Of a stretch of DNA of 24,926 nucleotides, positions 1-9,500 are shown piece by piece. Under the pieces are notes generated by a model. It saw only the letters and a list, made by a program, of their open reading frames with translations. It did not search any database and was not told the origin of the DNA. The translations under genes were made by a program, and so were the position numbers. Numbering within the stretch: position 1 is the stretch's first letter; every line of letters starts with the position of its first letter. Where the stretch lies: assembly GCA_001275005.1 (NCBI GenBank), contig JWZX01000539.1, forward strand, positions 1-24,926, read 5' to 3'. Origin of the DNA: Chrysochromulina tobinii (lineage: Eukaryota > Haptophyta > Prymnesiales > Chrysochromulinaceae).

Positions 1-711
1 GGCTGCTGCAGCGGCTCGGGCGGTAACGTGGAGCTGGCCGGCTGCTGCGGCGCCTCAACGACGTCTTCCGGTACAAAAGCCGGCTCGGAGTTTGACGCCG
101 CTGCATCCGCCATCTCTATGAGGCGCCCGATGAGCACGGGCTTGGTGCCGTCGGTCGTGAAGCCAAGCTTGCGCAGCTTCCAGCGCAGCTCCTCAACGCG
201 CATCCGACTGTAACGCTTACGAAGCTCATCAGCACGCTGCCCGTCGACGGGCGCAGCGTGCGACGCGTGCTCCTCCGCGCTGCCAAAGTCACCACCCGCG
301 CCGATCAGCGCGCCTAGTACGGGAGCGCGCTTGCTGTTGAGTCGGGAGGCGATCGACGCGCTGGAGGTGCTTGAGCGCAATGGGGGCGTCGAGATACAGG
401 GCGTCCTCGATGAACTGGATGAGCTGGTAGAGCGAAGGCTCGTTAGAGCTCGGCCACGTGTAGACTGGGTCGTTCAGCTTGCACACCATCTGAAGCGTCG
501 AGGCCATGATCGTGTGCATGGGATAGATGCCATCCTCGGAGGTGGCGAGGTCCATCAGATCCTTCAAGGTGCCCATGAGTCGGGCTGCATCTTGCGACAA
601 CGTGACCACCTCTCCGTCTCGCGCTCGCACGCGTATTGCTATTGGCTCCTCGTGTTTGGCCTTCTTTGCCGCGGGCGCCTCCTCGGCCGACGTTGCAGGC
701 CGACGTCGCAC
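1..711 (-). CDS. Skp1-like (POZ-fold) protein with C-terminal SAP domain, partial
   Basis: The 5' part (711 down to about 358) encodes a basic N-terminus, then a segment resembling the Skp1 POZ fold: IRVRARDGEVVTL, a GTLKDLMD helix, a YPMHTIMASTLQMV stretch, and SLYQLIQFIEDALYLDAP, which parallels the conserved TLFELILAANYLDI region of Skp1. Skp1 proteins bridge cullin and F-box proteins in SCF ubiquitin ligases. Positions 236 down to 1 are read in another frame and encode a clear SAP motif (MRVEELRWKLRKLGFTTDG, then KPVLIGRLIEMAD), a DNA-binding helix-extension-helix. The frame change requires skipping 1 base modulo 3. A GT-AG intron at 237-357 (121 nt) or 273-357 (85 nt) would restore the frame; a sequencing indel is the alternative. 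No ATG opens the first frame: a TGA sits at 712-714, so the start probably lies in an upstream exon. The gene leaves the window at position 1. The Skp1 call is moderate; the SAP call is firm. Confidence 0.6.
237..357 (-). other. candidate intron in Skp1-like/SAP gene
   Basis: On the minus strand a GTCGAT donor at 357 and a GACGGGCAG acceptor ending at 237 enclose 121 nt. Removing it joins the POZ-like frame (ending ALKHLQR) to the SAP frame (RADELRKRYSRM) without a stop. A shorter 85-nt option ends at 273. Neither donor is a strong consensus and there is no obvious polypyrimidine tract, so this is a hypothesis that explains the frame change. Confidence 0.3.
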
Positions 712-783
712 TCAAAAGATCATGCAAAAGATAGGCCCTCCTTTGTTGTGAATGGGGGCTGCCGCGCGCGCGCCGGGCCGACT

Positions 784-805
784 CCCCTGTGGGGAAAACG
801 GGGAG
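784..805 (+). repeat. 22-bp GC-rich repeat, copy 1
   Basis: The sequence begins CCCCTGTGGGG, which can fold on itself, followed by AAAACGGGGAG. An exact reverse complement occurs at 23646-23667. Both copies lie just upstream of a minus-strand coding region (the Skp1-like gene here, the phosphodiesterase there), but in opposite orientation relative to the gene. Confidence 0.8.
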
Positions 806-1244
806 GAGTGATCAAGATTCTGTGAGCTCGTGCACTCTGCATTGTGCACAATCAACTTTACGGTAGCAATCAAAGTTTCCATGTTCTGTGCAATCTACAT
901 GACGTCGGCAATTGGACGTCGGGTGGTCGAAAGAACGTTAACGACTCCTCTCCCTCCGTCCCTCGTTCCTCACCTGGCCGCTCGGCGAGCCTCCACTCTT
1001 CACACGTCAAATTCACAGTTCGGAACTTGCGGTCTTTCTTGGACAACATGGAAGTTCAGTTGGATCGCTTGACTTCTCGACGTACTTGTGCTTAACTTGT
1101 GCTGCATGTGTTGTGCTGGTCCCCTACGTTTCACTGACACTGTGTGTACAACTCCGAGCTCCTTTTTTGTATCACCAGATTCAGAATGAGGTTTGCACGT
1201 CGCGCGGGCGGATCAGTGACACCGGGTCGGCGGCGGGTGCACAA

Positions 1245-1276
1245 TTTGCGCGGAGCTGTGCACAGCTCCGCGCAAA
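1245..1276. repeat. 32-bp perfect palindrome
   Basis: Each arm is 16 bp (TTTGCGCGGAGCTGTG and its exact reverse complement), with no spacer. It lies 212 bp past the stop of the coiled-coil gene. It could form a cruciform or a 3'-UTR hairpin, or bind a dimeric protein. The flanking bases at 1244 and 1277 do not pair, so the palindrome ends there. Confidence 0.9.
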
Positions 1277-1487
1277 CGTGTCGGTCGGGTAAAAGATAAC
1301 GGGAGTGCTGTTCAGCTTGCCGTGGTGACCACATGTTGGGCGCGCGCGGATTGAGCTGCAGAGCGTCGAAGTTGGAAGTAGCCGTCCTACGAAATACCGT
1401 GGATGGATGCTCCACGCTGAACCATGTGATGCAAATGGACCGCGATGGTGACCCGTGACGCGAAGTTGCTCATGGACAGCGTGCCAT

Positions 1488-2816
1488 CTAGTGAGTGGCC
1501 CTGTCCGTCGGAGATCCAAGCAGAGATCCGTCCGCCGACGACGCGTAGGGCTGCCCGAACTTGGCCTCGAACCGTGCGAGCCGGCGGTGCGCCGCCTCGT
1601 ACCGCGCGTGGTGCGCCGCGCTCGAGTTGAACGCGGAAGATCCAAGGACACGAGCGCTGGAGGAGCCGCCGGTCCGGAAGCTCGCTTGCGTAGCCTCGAG
1701 CCGCTGGGCGGCTGCAGCTTCGAGCTGCTGCCATGGCATGCCCGACGAGGCTTGTTGTGTGCCCACCGCAGCGCTATCGAGCGAGTACTCTTCCCACACG
1801 CTGGACCCGTGCCCGGCGGCTGTAAAGCCGCTGCCACCGCCGCCGGGCCCCGAGAACGACGTAGCTAGGGCCGCCTCCACCTCCGCACTTGTGGGCGATA
1901 GGGATGTCCGCGCCGCCGCGTTCTCGCCGGCACCGCCAGTGTGGCTGCCGCTCGCGTTGGGCATCGCACCCGTGCTTGGAGTGACGAAACTACGAGGCGT
2001 GGTGATCGGCTCGACACGCTTCGCCCGCTCGACGGGCGCTTGCGGTCCGCTCGGCTGCGGCGGCTGCGGCTGCGGTGCGGGCGGTGCCGGCAGCAGCGGC
2101 GGCCGCCGCCGCGCGGACGACTGGGGAGAGCGACTCGCGCGAGAGAGGCCAGTGGGGGAGGCTGAATCATCCTCACGAGGCGGCAGGAAGCTCAAGTTCT
2201 CGATCAGATTCAGGATGACGTCCTGCGCGCCGACCACCTTCGCCATCGCCTCGCGCTTTTCTGAGGTTGTGCTTGCCTCTTTATTCGCGAGCACCGCCTT
2301 GCGCTTGCGCGCCGCTACCTTCGTGCGCTCCCGCCGATCGCACACCGCCATGAGCTCATCGTTGCGTAGGATGAGGTCATCCATGCGTGACTTGAGCGCG
2401 GCGATGCGTGTGACTGCCGAGTGCAGCTGCGACGTGCGGTGCGCGAGGTCGGAGCGCAGCCTAGCATTCTCGGCCTCGAGATCCTCAATGACCGTGCCCG
2501 CCTCGCGGCGAGTCTGCTGGATGTCAGCGGCCTTCTCGTGCGAGAGCATGAGCGCACGCTCGTGAACCTTTTGGCGCAGGCGCTCCAGGCCTTGGTCCTT
2601 GAGTGTGAGTTGCCGCTGCAGTGCTTCATTGTGCGAGCGGAGTGAGCGGATCTCGTCGGCCGCGCTGCTCGTCACGCGTGGCGATGACGGAACAGATTGC
2701 GAGTAGACTGCGGACACGCCAGGTGTCGAGCTGTAGATCCGCGCAGGCGATGCAGAGCCGGCGCTGCTTCCGAAGGTCTTGCTGCCAGCGAAGGACTTCG
2801 AGGCACTGAGCGCCAT
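1488..2816 (-). CDS. coiled-coil protein of unknown function
   Basis: This is a 442-residue uninterrupted frame starting at an ATG at 2816. Residues 1-50 are Ser/Ala-rich. Residues 52-165 form a long heptad-rich coiled coil (EIRSLRSHNEALQRQL, VIEDLEAENARLRSDL, LKSRMDDLILRNDEL), followed by a Lys/Arg-rich patch at 161-174. Residues 196-212 (AQDVILNLIENLSFLPP) look like a short amphipathic helix. Residues 215-300 are Pro/Ser-rich and probably disordered; the C-terminus has a second short helix (YEAAHRRLARFEAKFG). No enzyme or membrane motif is visible. A cytoskeletal or scaffold role is possible but not shown. It is divergent from the next gene, so 2817-3271 probably holds both promoters. Confidence 0.7.
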   Translation of the reverse strand: MALSASKSFAGSKTFGSSAGSASPARIYSSTPGVSAVYSQSVPSSPRVTSSAADEIRSLRSHNEALQRQLTLKDQGLERLRQKVHERALMLSHEKAADIQQTRREAGTVIEDLEAENARLRSDLAHRTSQLHSAVTRIAALKSRMDDLILRNDELMAVCDRRERTKVAARKRKAVLANKEASTTSEKREAMAKVVGAQDVILNLIENLSFLPPREDDSASPTGLSRASRSPQSSARRRPPLLPAPPAPQPQPPQPSGPQAPVERAKRVEPITTPRSFVTPSTGAMPNASGSHTGGAGENAAARTSLSPTSAEVEAALATSFSGPGGGGSGFTAAGHGSSVWEEYSLDSAAVGTQQASSGMPWQQLEAAAAQRLEATQASFRTGGSSSARVLGSSAFNSSAAHHARYEAAHRRLARFEAKFGQPYASSADGSLLGSPTDRATH

Positions 2817-3271
2817 GCCGCTCGTCTGGTGTCAGCGAGCGTGGCTGTAAGGGCGACTCTCAGAGGAGTTCGGCCTCGGAGTTCGGCCTCGGTCGGCCAT
2901 ATCGGTGGCTTGAAAACAAAACGCCGCCACGGCGCGATCGCCCGCGCCAAGGACGGAGGAAACGCAATCCTGAGAGAGTCCTGAGACCCTTTTGCTGGTG
3001 CACGCTGATGTGAGCCGGCTTTTCTACGAGTTCACCGCGCCGCTCGGGATTTTTGGTTTCTTGGGAAGCTGTAATGCTGATGGCCCGGCCTTTTACATGT
3101 TCAGATCCTTTGATTGTGAAAATAAAGCAGACATCCTGAAAGCGCAGGACAATTCCGACTCGTTTGCCAGTTACTAGTCAAGCTCAGCTTGCATAGGGAC
3201 GCCGTGCGCGGGCACGCGTCGTCGTCGGCACGAAACGCACGCGCGATTTGGGCTATATCCGGCCGCGGTCG
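2817..3271. other. divergent intergenic region (putative bidirectional promoter)
   Basis: These 455 bp separate the coiled-coil gene (-) from the duplicated-domain gene (+), so both promoters should lie here. A 13-bp unit, GGAGTTCGGCCTC, is repeated exactly in tandem at 2865-2877 and 2878-2890, about 50 bp upstream of the coiled-coil gene. Positions 3040-3180 are visibly less GC-rich than the coding DNA. I see no recognisable core promoter element. Confidence 0.4.
2865..2890. repeat. 13-bp tandem duplication
   Basis: GGAGTTCGGCCTC occurs twice head to tail, upstream of the coiled-coil gene start. It may be a duplicated regulatory site or simple slippage. Confidence 0.8.
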
Positions 3272-6187
3272 ATGTCGATGGAGGCGGCGACCTCCACCGC
3301 CACCGCCAGCAACGCCGCGCCTTCGGGGTCGCTGAGCGCACGCAGCGCAGACAAGACCCTGCAGTGGTCGCATAACGTCGTCGATCCGCCACCATCAGCG
3401 CGACGGCTGCGGACAGGATCGCCGAGCAATGCAGGCAGCAGCAGCGGCAGGATGTCCCCTCGGCAGCAGTCCCTTTGGCAGCAGTCGCCTCGGCAGCAGT
3501 CGCCTCGGCAGCAGTCGCCTCGATCTTTGTCGCCTCGGGATGTCACGTCTCCGCGCGCGCCCTCTCCCGAGAAGAGCGTAACGCTGGCGCAGCTCGAGAT
3601 GTTGCAGTCCAACCGCAACCCGCTCGACTTCAACATCTTCTTCCAAAACCAGCGAATTTCGCCGACCGCGCCCAAGCAAAAAGAGCTCAATCCCAAGTAC
3701 TCCATGCCAGCGGAGATCTTTTTCTACGTTCGGCCGTCCACGTATCCGTGCTCTTTCCCATTCCCACGCGAGCATTCTGAGACACGCTATCTTCATCGCG
3801 CAAGCGTCGAGTCTGGCTATGAGAGCGCTGGACCTGCGATGCAGCTGCGCTTCAACCCATCGACCGTGGTCGGCCTGCAGCCGCACCATATGGTCAATGG
3901 CCAGTGCAACGCGCAGCTGGTGATTGTGGTGCCGAGCCATCACAGGATCAACCCGACTCTCGCGCCAACGAAGATAACCTTTACGCCGACGACGTTCTCA
4001 CAGCTCCACTGCCACCGCGACCCTGGCGAATGTAAGGAGACGCTGCCCCGAATCATCGTTCCGGTGACACCCGTCGCCATGTCCTTAGGGGTCGAGCCCC
4101 GGTCGATGACCGTCGTCAAGAATACACGCGCCATCCTACTGAAGGAGCTGCTGACACCCTGGGGGGATACGCCCAAAGGGCAGCGCATGTTCTTCGGGCT
4201 CAAGCGGTGGAAGCGGGTTGTCGATCAGCTGTACACCGAGGAGGCTGACAAAGCCAAACCTTTGAAGAGGATCGCGGATAAACTCGACGTGGATTCGACT
4301 GTTGGCACGCCATTCCGCTTCGGCAAGTGGTACCCACGCGCCGCGCTCGACGTGCCGCCGTACACGACTATATACTTTCAGAACGCGCGCGTCGCCAGCT
4401 GCGCACCTAGGCCAGTGCGCCTGCCAATGAAATTCTTGCTGCCGAAGACTATCTATTTTTACGTTCGTACGATGACTGCCGAGGTGGGTTTCCCGCTGCC
4501 CGAGGCGGACTACCCTTCATCCAAGTACCTCCACTGCGCGCGCGTCATGCCTGGCCACGAGGCTGGCGGGCCGGCGTCGCACCTGGTGTGGAATGTCGAT
4601 ACGGTGGTCGGCCTCAAGAAGCACCAATGCCTCAAGTCGGGCGCGCCCGTTCCGTCCATGCAGCTGGTGCTCGTGGTCCCGTCGTGGGTCTCGCCAGACG
4701 GCACGCAAGCCGTCAACGAGGGCCTCGAGCCTCGGCAGCTCATGTTCTCACCCACCAACGGGTCGCAGCTGCACATGTCGTCGCGGCTGCCGCGCGTCAT
4801 CTGTGCGCTTTTCCCGCGGCCTTCGCTCGACCAGACATCTCGCTTTTTGGACGGGCATACAAGCGGCCTGCGGCTGCATGCGCTCCGACAGCTGATCGGC
4901 GCGTGGAAGTCCTACACCGCTCACGAAATCAAGCTATCTGCCTTCAACCGATGGAACAAGGTCTGTGAGCTGATGCCGTCTCCAAACCTTTGGAAGCCGC
5001 CGGAGAGCCAGTTGGGAACGCCCTATGTTGAGCAGCTGCCCGACCTCGGAGAGACCAAGAATCGCTGCCGCTGGCCGCGCCTCGAGCGTGCCATGCAAAT
5101 GGCTGCCGCCGCGCAAGGGCGTACCGCGGCATTTGACAAGGAGACTGAGAGGGCCAACTTTATACTCGCCGGCGGAGTGCCAAGCGGGGCCGTCACGAAG
5201 CACGCGCAGCAGCTCAAGCTAGACGTGGCGGCAGCACAGCAGATGTCGGCAAAGGCGCAACAGCAGCCATCTCTGACGCGCAGCCAGTCGGATGGTCTGA
5301 TGAAGCCCCAGTCAGCGCCTCATCCGCCGTCGCAGCAGGTACACCTGCAGCAGGACCTTGCCCGTGCGACTCCTCCCACCAGGCGCAGCGAGTCGCCCAT
5401 GCAATCGGCACGCGGCTCTGCGCAGTTGTCCGCGCAAAGCGCCTCGCCAAGGCGCACCTTCGTTGAGGCTGATGCCGCTGCTGCACGCGCGGAGGCGCGA
5501 GATGCACTCCTCGAGTTGGCATTGGCGCGCCAGGCGGCCGATGGTGAGGGCGGGGGCAGCAGCATTGGCCGCTCAACGCCACATTCGAGGGCAACGCCAA
5601 GAGATTTCGACGAGCGTGGCACACACATGAGCACCATGCCCGTTAACACCACGCCGCGGTCGGTATCGCCGCGCCCGGGCGCGATGACGCCGAGGGGTGG
5701 CGGCCCCATGGTGCGGGCAGCGTCGTCTCGCTCGGCGTCGCCTCGCTTCCCACGGCCGGGGTTGAACACCTCTGGCGCTGGCGCCGCTGGCAACAGGGCC
5801 AGCGGCGAGACGACGACGGCCAGCGCTCTTCCTGCGGCAGCACGAGGGGCGGAAGCCGCGACAATCCTCCTGGAAATCCCGCACAGCAGCAGACTGTCGG
5901 CTGAGGAGGACCTGGCGGCACAGGCTTTCGAAGCTCTCCGGCACAGGCCTGTGCCGGCGGAGGTACTGACGGCAGCCTTGGAGTCACGGCTGCCGCTGCC
6001 ACCCCCGCCCCCGTGGGAGGAGCCCGAGGTGGCGCAGCGGGTCCCGCTGGTGGAGCCGAGCGAGGAGGAGCTGCACCGGCATCAGTCGTTTTTCGACGCC
6101 ACGCTTTCGATGCCCGGGCACATGCCCATCATCATGTCATCCGGACGCGCGCGGGCGCTTGCGGCCGCGGGTGGCGGAAGGCTGTGA
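3272..6187 (+). CDS. protein with a tandemly duplicated ~205-residue domain, unknown function
   Basis: The frame encodes 971 residues from the first ATG at 3272; a second ATG two codons on is equally possible. Residues about 60-95 carry a SPRQQ-type repeat encoded by 15-bp units. Residues 119-322 and 363-567 are two copies of one domain. Matching blocks are FNIFFQNQRI/TTIYFQNARV, EIFFYVRPSTY/TIYFYVRTMTA, RYLHRASVESGYESAGPA/KYLHCARVMPGHEAGGPA, STVVGLQPH/DTVVGLKKH and LVIVVPS/LVLVVPS. Each copy ends in a Trp-containing helix (GLKRWKRVVDQL/AFNRWNKVCEL) slightly reminiscent of Sfi1-type repeats. Residues 575-971 are low-complexity, rich in Ala, Ser, Pro and Gln with many S/T-P-R sites, and probably disordered. 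I do not recognise the domain, and no catalytic motif or membrane segment is evident. Confidence 0.75.
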   Translation: MSMEAATSTATASNAAPSGSLSARSADKTLQWSHNVVDPPPSARRLRTGSPSNAGSSSGRMSPRQQSLWQQSPRQQSPRQQSPRSLSPRDVTSPRAPSPEKSVTLAQLEMLQSNRNPLDFNIFFQNQRISPTAPKQKELNPKYSMPAEIFFYVRPSTYPCSFPFPREHSETRYLHRASVESGYESAGPAMQLRFNPSTVVGLQPHHMVNGQCNAQLVIVVPSHHRINPTLAPTKITFTPTTFSQLHCHRDPGECKETLPRIIVPVTPVAMSLGVEPRSMTVVKNTRAILLKELLTPWGDTPKGQRMFFGLKRWKRVVDQLYTEEADKAKPLKRIADKLDVDSTVGTPFRFGKWYPRAALDVPPYTTIYFQNARVASCAPRPVRLPMKFLLPKTIYFYVRTMTAEVGFPLPEADYPSSKYLHCARVMPGHEAGGPASHLVWNVDTVVGLKKHQCLKSGAPVPSMQLVLVVPSWVSPDGTQAVNEGLEPRQLMFSPTNGSQLHMSSRLPRVICALFPRPSLDQTSRFLDGHTSGLRLHALRQLIGAWKSYTAHEIKLSAFNRWNKVCELMPSPNLWKPPESQLGTPYVEQLPDLGETKNRCRWPRLERAMQMAAAAQGRTAAFDKETERANFILAGGVPSGAVTKHAQQLKLDVAAAQQMSAKAQQQPSLTRSQSDGLMKPQSAPHPPSQQVHLQQDLARATPPTRRSESPMQSARGSAQLSAQSASPRRTFVEADAAAARAEARDALLELALARQAADGEGGGSSIGRSTPHSRATPRDFDERGTHMSTMPVNTTPRSVSPRPGAMTPRGGGPMVRAASSRSASPRFPRPGLNTSGAGAAGNRASGETTTASALPAAARGAEAATILLEIPHSSRLSAEEDLAAQAFEALRHRPVPAEVLTAALESRLPLPPPPPWEEPEVAQRVPLVEPSEEELHRHQSFFDATLSMPGHMPIIMSSGRARALAAAGGGRL
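3455..3525 (+). repeat. coding 15-bp tandem repeats (SPRQQ units)
   Basis: Near-identical CCTCGGCAGCAGTCG units repeat about four times and encode consecutive SPRQQ-like pentapeptides. The array is in frame and creates a run of SP sites in the disordered N-terminus. Confidence 0.75.
3626..4237 (+). other. duplicated unknown domain, copy A
   Basis: This is the first copy of the internal duplication. It begins at FNIFFQNQRI and ends after GLKRWKRVVDQL. Copy B at 4358-4972 shares the order and spacing of about seven conserved blocks at the protein level. The DNA has diverged, so the duplication is old. Confidence 0.75.
4358..4972 (+). other. duplicated unknown domain, copy B
   Basis: This is the second copy of the internal duplication, starting near YTTIYFQNARV and ending at AFNRWNKVCEL. 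About 40 residues rich in charged and aromatic side chains separate it from copy A. Confidence 0.75.
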
Positions 6188-6519
6188 GGAGCTGGTAGTT
6201 GCCCGCGGCGAGGAGCGAGGAGACAGCAGTCAGGAACATACCATGTAGGTACCAGAAGAGACCCCAGTTGGGTCTCTCTACATGTCTCTAGGGTAGGGTG
6301 GAAGCATATGTCAGGTGGTCATCTTTTTCTCCGGAGATGAGTGCTTCTGTAGGTGATTAATGCGAGTGTGAGGTGGCACCCGTGCTCCGTGTGTCGACGC
6401 GACGACGATTCGCCCACGACGGCGCGGAAACTTGCGCGCGCACTGAAACTGCACAGAAGGTCCGGAGGGGGGCACAAGAAGGGTCGCCATTGACACAAAT
6501 CGCCTCCCCTAGGACAAAT
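6188..6519. other. intergenic region with a 3' hairpin
   Basis: These 332 bp lie between two plus-strand genes. The first part holds a strong two-stage stem-loop (6242-6284), 55 bp after the stop of the duplicated-domain gene. The rest is the presumed promoter and leader of the PX-ABC1 gene. The frame of that gene is open from 6373, but the first ATG is at 6520, so this part is treated as untranslated. Confidence 0.5.
6242..6284 (+). other. stem-loop in the 3' flank
   Basis: The inner stem AGAGACCC (6257-6264) pairs with GGGTCTCT (6270-6277) around a 5-nt loop. The outer stem CATGTAG (6242-6248) pairs with CTACATG (6278-6284), leaving an 8-nt bulge on the 5' side. In a transcript it would sit in the 3' UTR. 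Part of the sequence (ATGTAGGTACC) recurs in reverse complement at 11100-11110, in the 3' flank of the next gene. Confidence 0.7.
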
Positions 6520-9500
6520 ATGCGAAGCTCGCACGACTACACACAGCTCACCGACGAGGCCGGTCTCGAACATCGTGAGTCAGCTGAGCCCGCCGCGCCT
6601 CCGGGCAGCGACACAGCGCGAGCTCTGCAGCCGGTGTTCGCGGCCCTCCAGCAAAGGCTCAAGGATGCGGCAGCCGCACGGCCGTTAGGCGCGGGCGGGA
6701 CGGTTTCGATAACAGTCGGCCGTGAAGGCGCGGCCGAACGCTGGCTCGTCGACGCGCGTGAGGGAGTGGCACCGGATGCGGTCATCGTGCGGAAGCCCAT
6801 GGGTGCCGCCGACGATGCGGTGGTGCGCATTGTCGTGCCCGAGCCGGCGGACCTGCTGGCGCTGCTCGAGCGCCGGCTACCACCCTTTCGCGCTCTCGCG
6901 CAGCGGCGTCTCGTCCTGCGCGGCGATCTCGCTCAGCTGCGGTCGATGCAGTGGCTCTTCGGCGGCGGCGTGAGTGAGGGTGGCGAGGGTGAGAGCAGCG
7001 CGGTGTGCGTACGCGTGCTGCACGCGGACGCGTCCAAGGGGCACGGTGAGTACGTGCTCTCCGTTGAGGAGGGTGCAGTCTCGTGGCTCATCGCGCGTCG
7101 GTGGAGCGAGCTCAAGGCGCTGAGTGCCGAGCTATCGCTGCTCTACGGGCGTGGCTCGGGCACTCTTGAGCTGCAACTTCCCACAGTGCCAACGTCGTAC
7201 CGCAGCTCGACCTCCGCTACTCTGCTCAAGGAGCGCTCGCGCCAGATGACCGAACACCTCGCTGCCCTGCTCCGCCTGCTCCACTGCTCGCCGCGCAATG
7301 GCGACGGACCGCCGGTGCTGCTCCGCTTCTTACGACCAACTGACGAGGACACTCGACTCGCTACGGCTGCACTGCCTCGCCACGCCCACGCGGTCGCCGC
7401 GGCCGGCCACGTGGCTGTGGAAGGCCACGTGGCTGTGGGCGGCCACGTGGCTGTGCCTCCCCCGACCGCCCTCAAGGGCGGCGGCGGCGAGGCCAACGAC
7501 GTGCCGCGAGGCCTTCCACCCAGCCCGACGAAGGCATCTTCACGGAAGGAGATTCCGATGGCAGAGCTACTGCTCCGGCGGCGGATGGAACTTGCGGAGG
7601 CGTCCGTCCTCGAGCTTGGTCGCCGGGCTGAGAGGATGAATGCCTGGGCCGGACGCCTCGGCTGGCTCGCCGCGCTCGTGTGCCTGCTCTCGCTGGTCTA
7701 TGTCAACGTCACAGTCTATGTCAATCTCGCCAACGGCGGTGCGTGGCTCTCGGTGCCACGTGGGCCGCGTGACTTCGCCGCCGCACTGGTCGGCAGCACG
7801 AACACGACGGTCGCTGCCTCCTCCTCGCCGGCAGCAGTCGCAGACGCTGTACTGGTACCGTCGACCGGCGCTGTCGGGAGGCCGGTCGGAGCGGGGCTGC
7901 TGCTCCTGGGGGTGCTGCTGTCGGCGCTCTGCTTCTGTTGGCGCCAGATGGACCATGAGAAGGCGTCCCTGTATTGGCGGTACGTCGCCGTCTTCACCCT
8001 CTTCTGGCGCGTCTACTTGCACTACCGATGGGCAAGGGTGCGCGCACACCGAGTGGCGCTCGCTACGGCGCTCGCCGAGGGGCGCGCCTTCGACGGCCAG
8101 AGTCATCTGGAGGAGGGCGAGGACGCGAGCGACGCGGTGCGTGAGCTCTGGGAAGAGGCTCACGACGGCGCGGGCAAGATCCTGTTCCACCACATGAGCG
8201 AGCTCGGGGGGTTGTGGGTCAAGACGGGCCAATATCTCGCTTCGCGTGCCGATATGGTGCCCAAGGAGCTCGGTCGTCACCTTGCGGCGATGCTCGATTC
8301 AAACAAGCCGAGGCCGCTCGCCGAGGTGGTCACCACGCTGCTCGACGAGCTCGGCGAGGCGAAGCTAGCGAAGATCGCCTCGTTCGACCCGATCCCGATC
8401 TCGACCGCCTCGATTGCGCAGGTGCATCTGGCAACGCTCGGGGACGGACGGCGCATCGTACTGAAGCTGCAGCACGTCGAGGTGCGCGAGAAGATGACGC
8501 AGGACCTCGTCCAGGCCGAGGCGCTCGCTGATACGCTCTACTGGCTCGAGCCCCAGCTCGATCTGAAACCGATGATGACGGAGATGCACCAGCTCCACCT
8601 GTCCGAGCTCGACTTCACGGCCGAGGCGACCAATCTGAGAGAGGTGGGCGCCAACCTCGCGCGCCGTCGCATCAGAGCCACCATACCAACCGTCATTGAC
8701 GAGCTCTCGACGCGTCGGTGCCTTGCCATGGGCCTGTGCGAGGGTCATTCGCTCAAAGATGCGCAACAGCTCAAGTCGCTCGGCATCGACTGCGCGCTGC
8801 TCGTGGCGCGCGTGTGCGAGGCGTGGGCGGTGCAGATGTTCGCCGACGGCGTCTTCAACTGCGACCCGCACCCCGGCAACCTCCTGGTGCGCCCGGATCC
8901 CACCCTTGGTCCGGTACCCGTGCTGCTCGACTTTGGGTTGTGCAAGCGGCTCTCCCTCGAGCACAAGCTCGCGTTCTGCCGTATGGTGGTCGCACTCTCA
9001 TATCTCGATGCAGACGGGCTCGTCGGTTCGCTCGAAACACTCGGGCTGCAGTTCCCGCCCGACATCGAGCCGTTCACGCTGATGAAGGGCCTCGCCTTCA
9101 CCTTCAGGGACACCGAGGCTGACGCGGGCCAGGCGCGCTCGCGCATCCGCACGAGGCTCAAGAAGGCTCGCGCCGACCGCCAGAAGATCGTCGAGAAGCG
9201 CAAGGAGCGCGAGGAAGCCGCGCGCCGTGCCGGAAAGCCAGTGAAGCCGCAGCAGCAGGTACCGACGCTACCAGGCGTGGTCGCCTACTTTTATCGCACG
9301 CTCATGATGCTGCAGGGGCTCGCGACCAACCTGGGTGTCTCTCTGTCCTTCATGCCGATCCTCTCAGGATGGGCGGCAAAGACCCTCCTCGAGCACCGCC
9401 GCGCGCAGCTCCAGCCGAGCGCGCCGCTTCGCTCGCCGCCGCCGAGCGCGCCGCCGCGCTCGGCGTTGCAGGAGCGCGCCCTGCGCCTGCTGCACGCGCT

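Larger units (their letters stand above)
712..1487. other. intergenic region with a hairpin-forming repeat and a long palindrome
   Basis: These 776 bp separate two minus-strand genes. They hold the upstream region of the Skp1-like gene and the 3' flank of the coiled-coil gene. Two structured elements are present: a 22-bp repeat at 784-805 and a 32-bp perfect palindrome at 1245-1276. Open frames here are short and show no recognisable domain, so I call no gene. Confidence 0.6.

Noticed and set aside
830..1095. Short plus-strand frames between the first two genes
   Set aside because: They are under 100 residues, have no recognisable domain and overlap each other in different frames.
1561..2565. 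334-residue plus-strand frame
   Set aside because: It is antisense to the coiled-coil gene; its composition reflects GC-rich shadow coding and no domain is visible.
7405..7458. Triple CACGTG (G-box-like) sites
   Set aside because: They lie within coding repeats of the PX-ABC1 gene, not near a transcription start.
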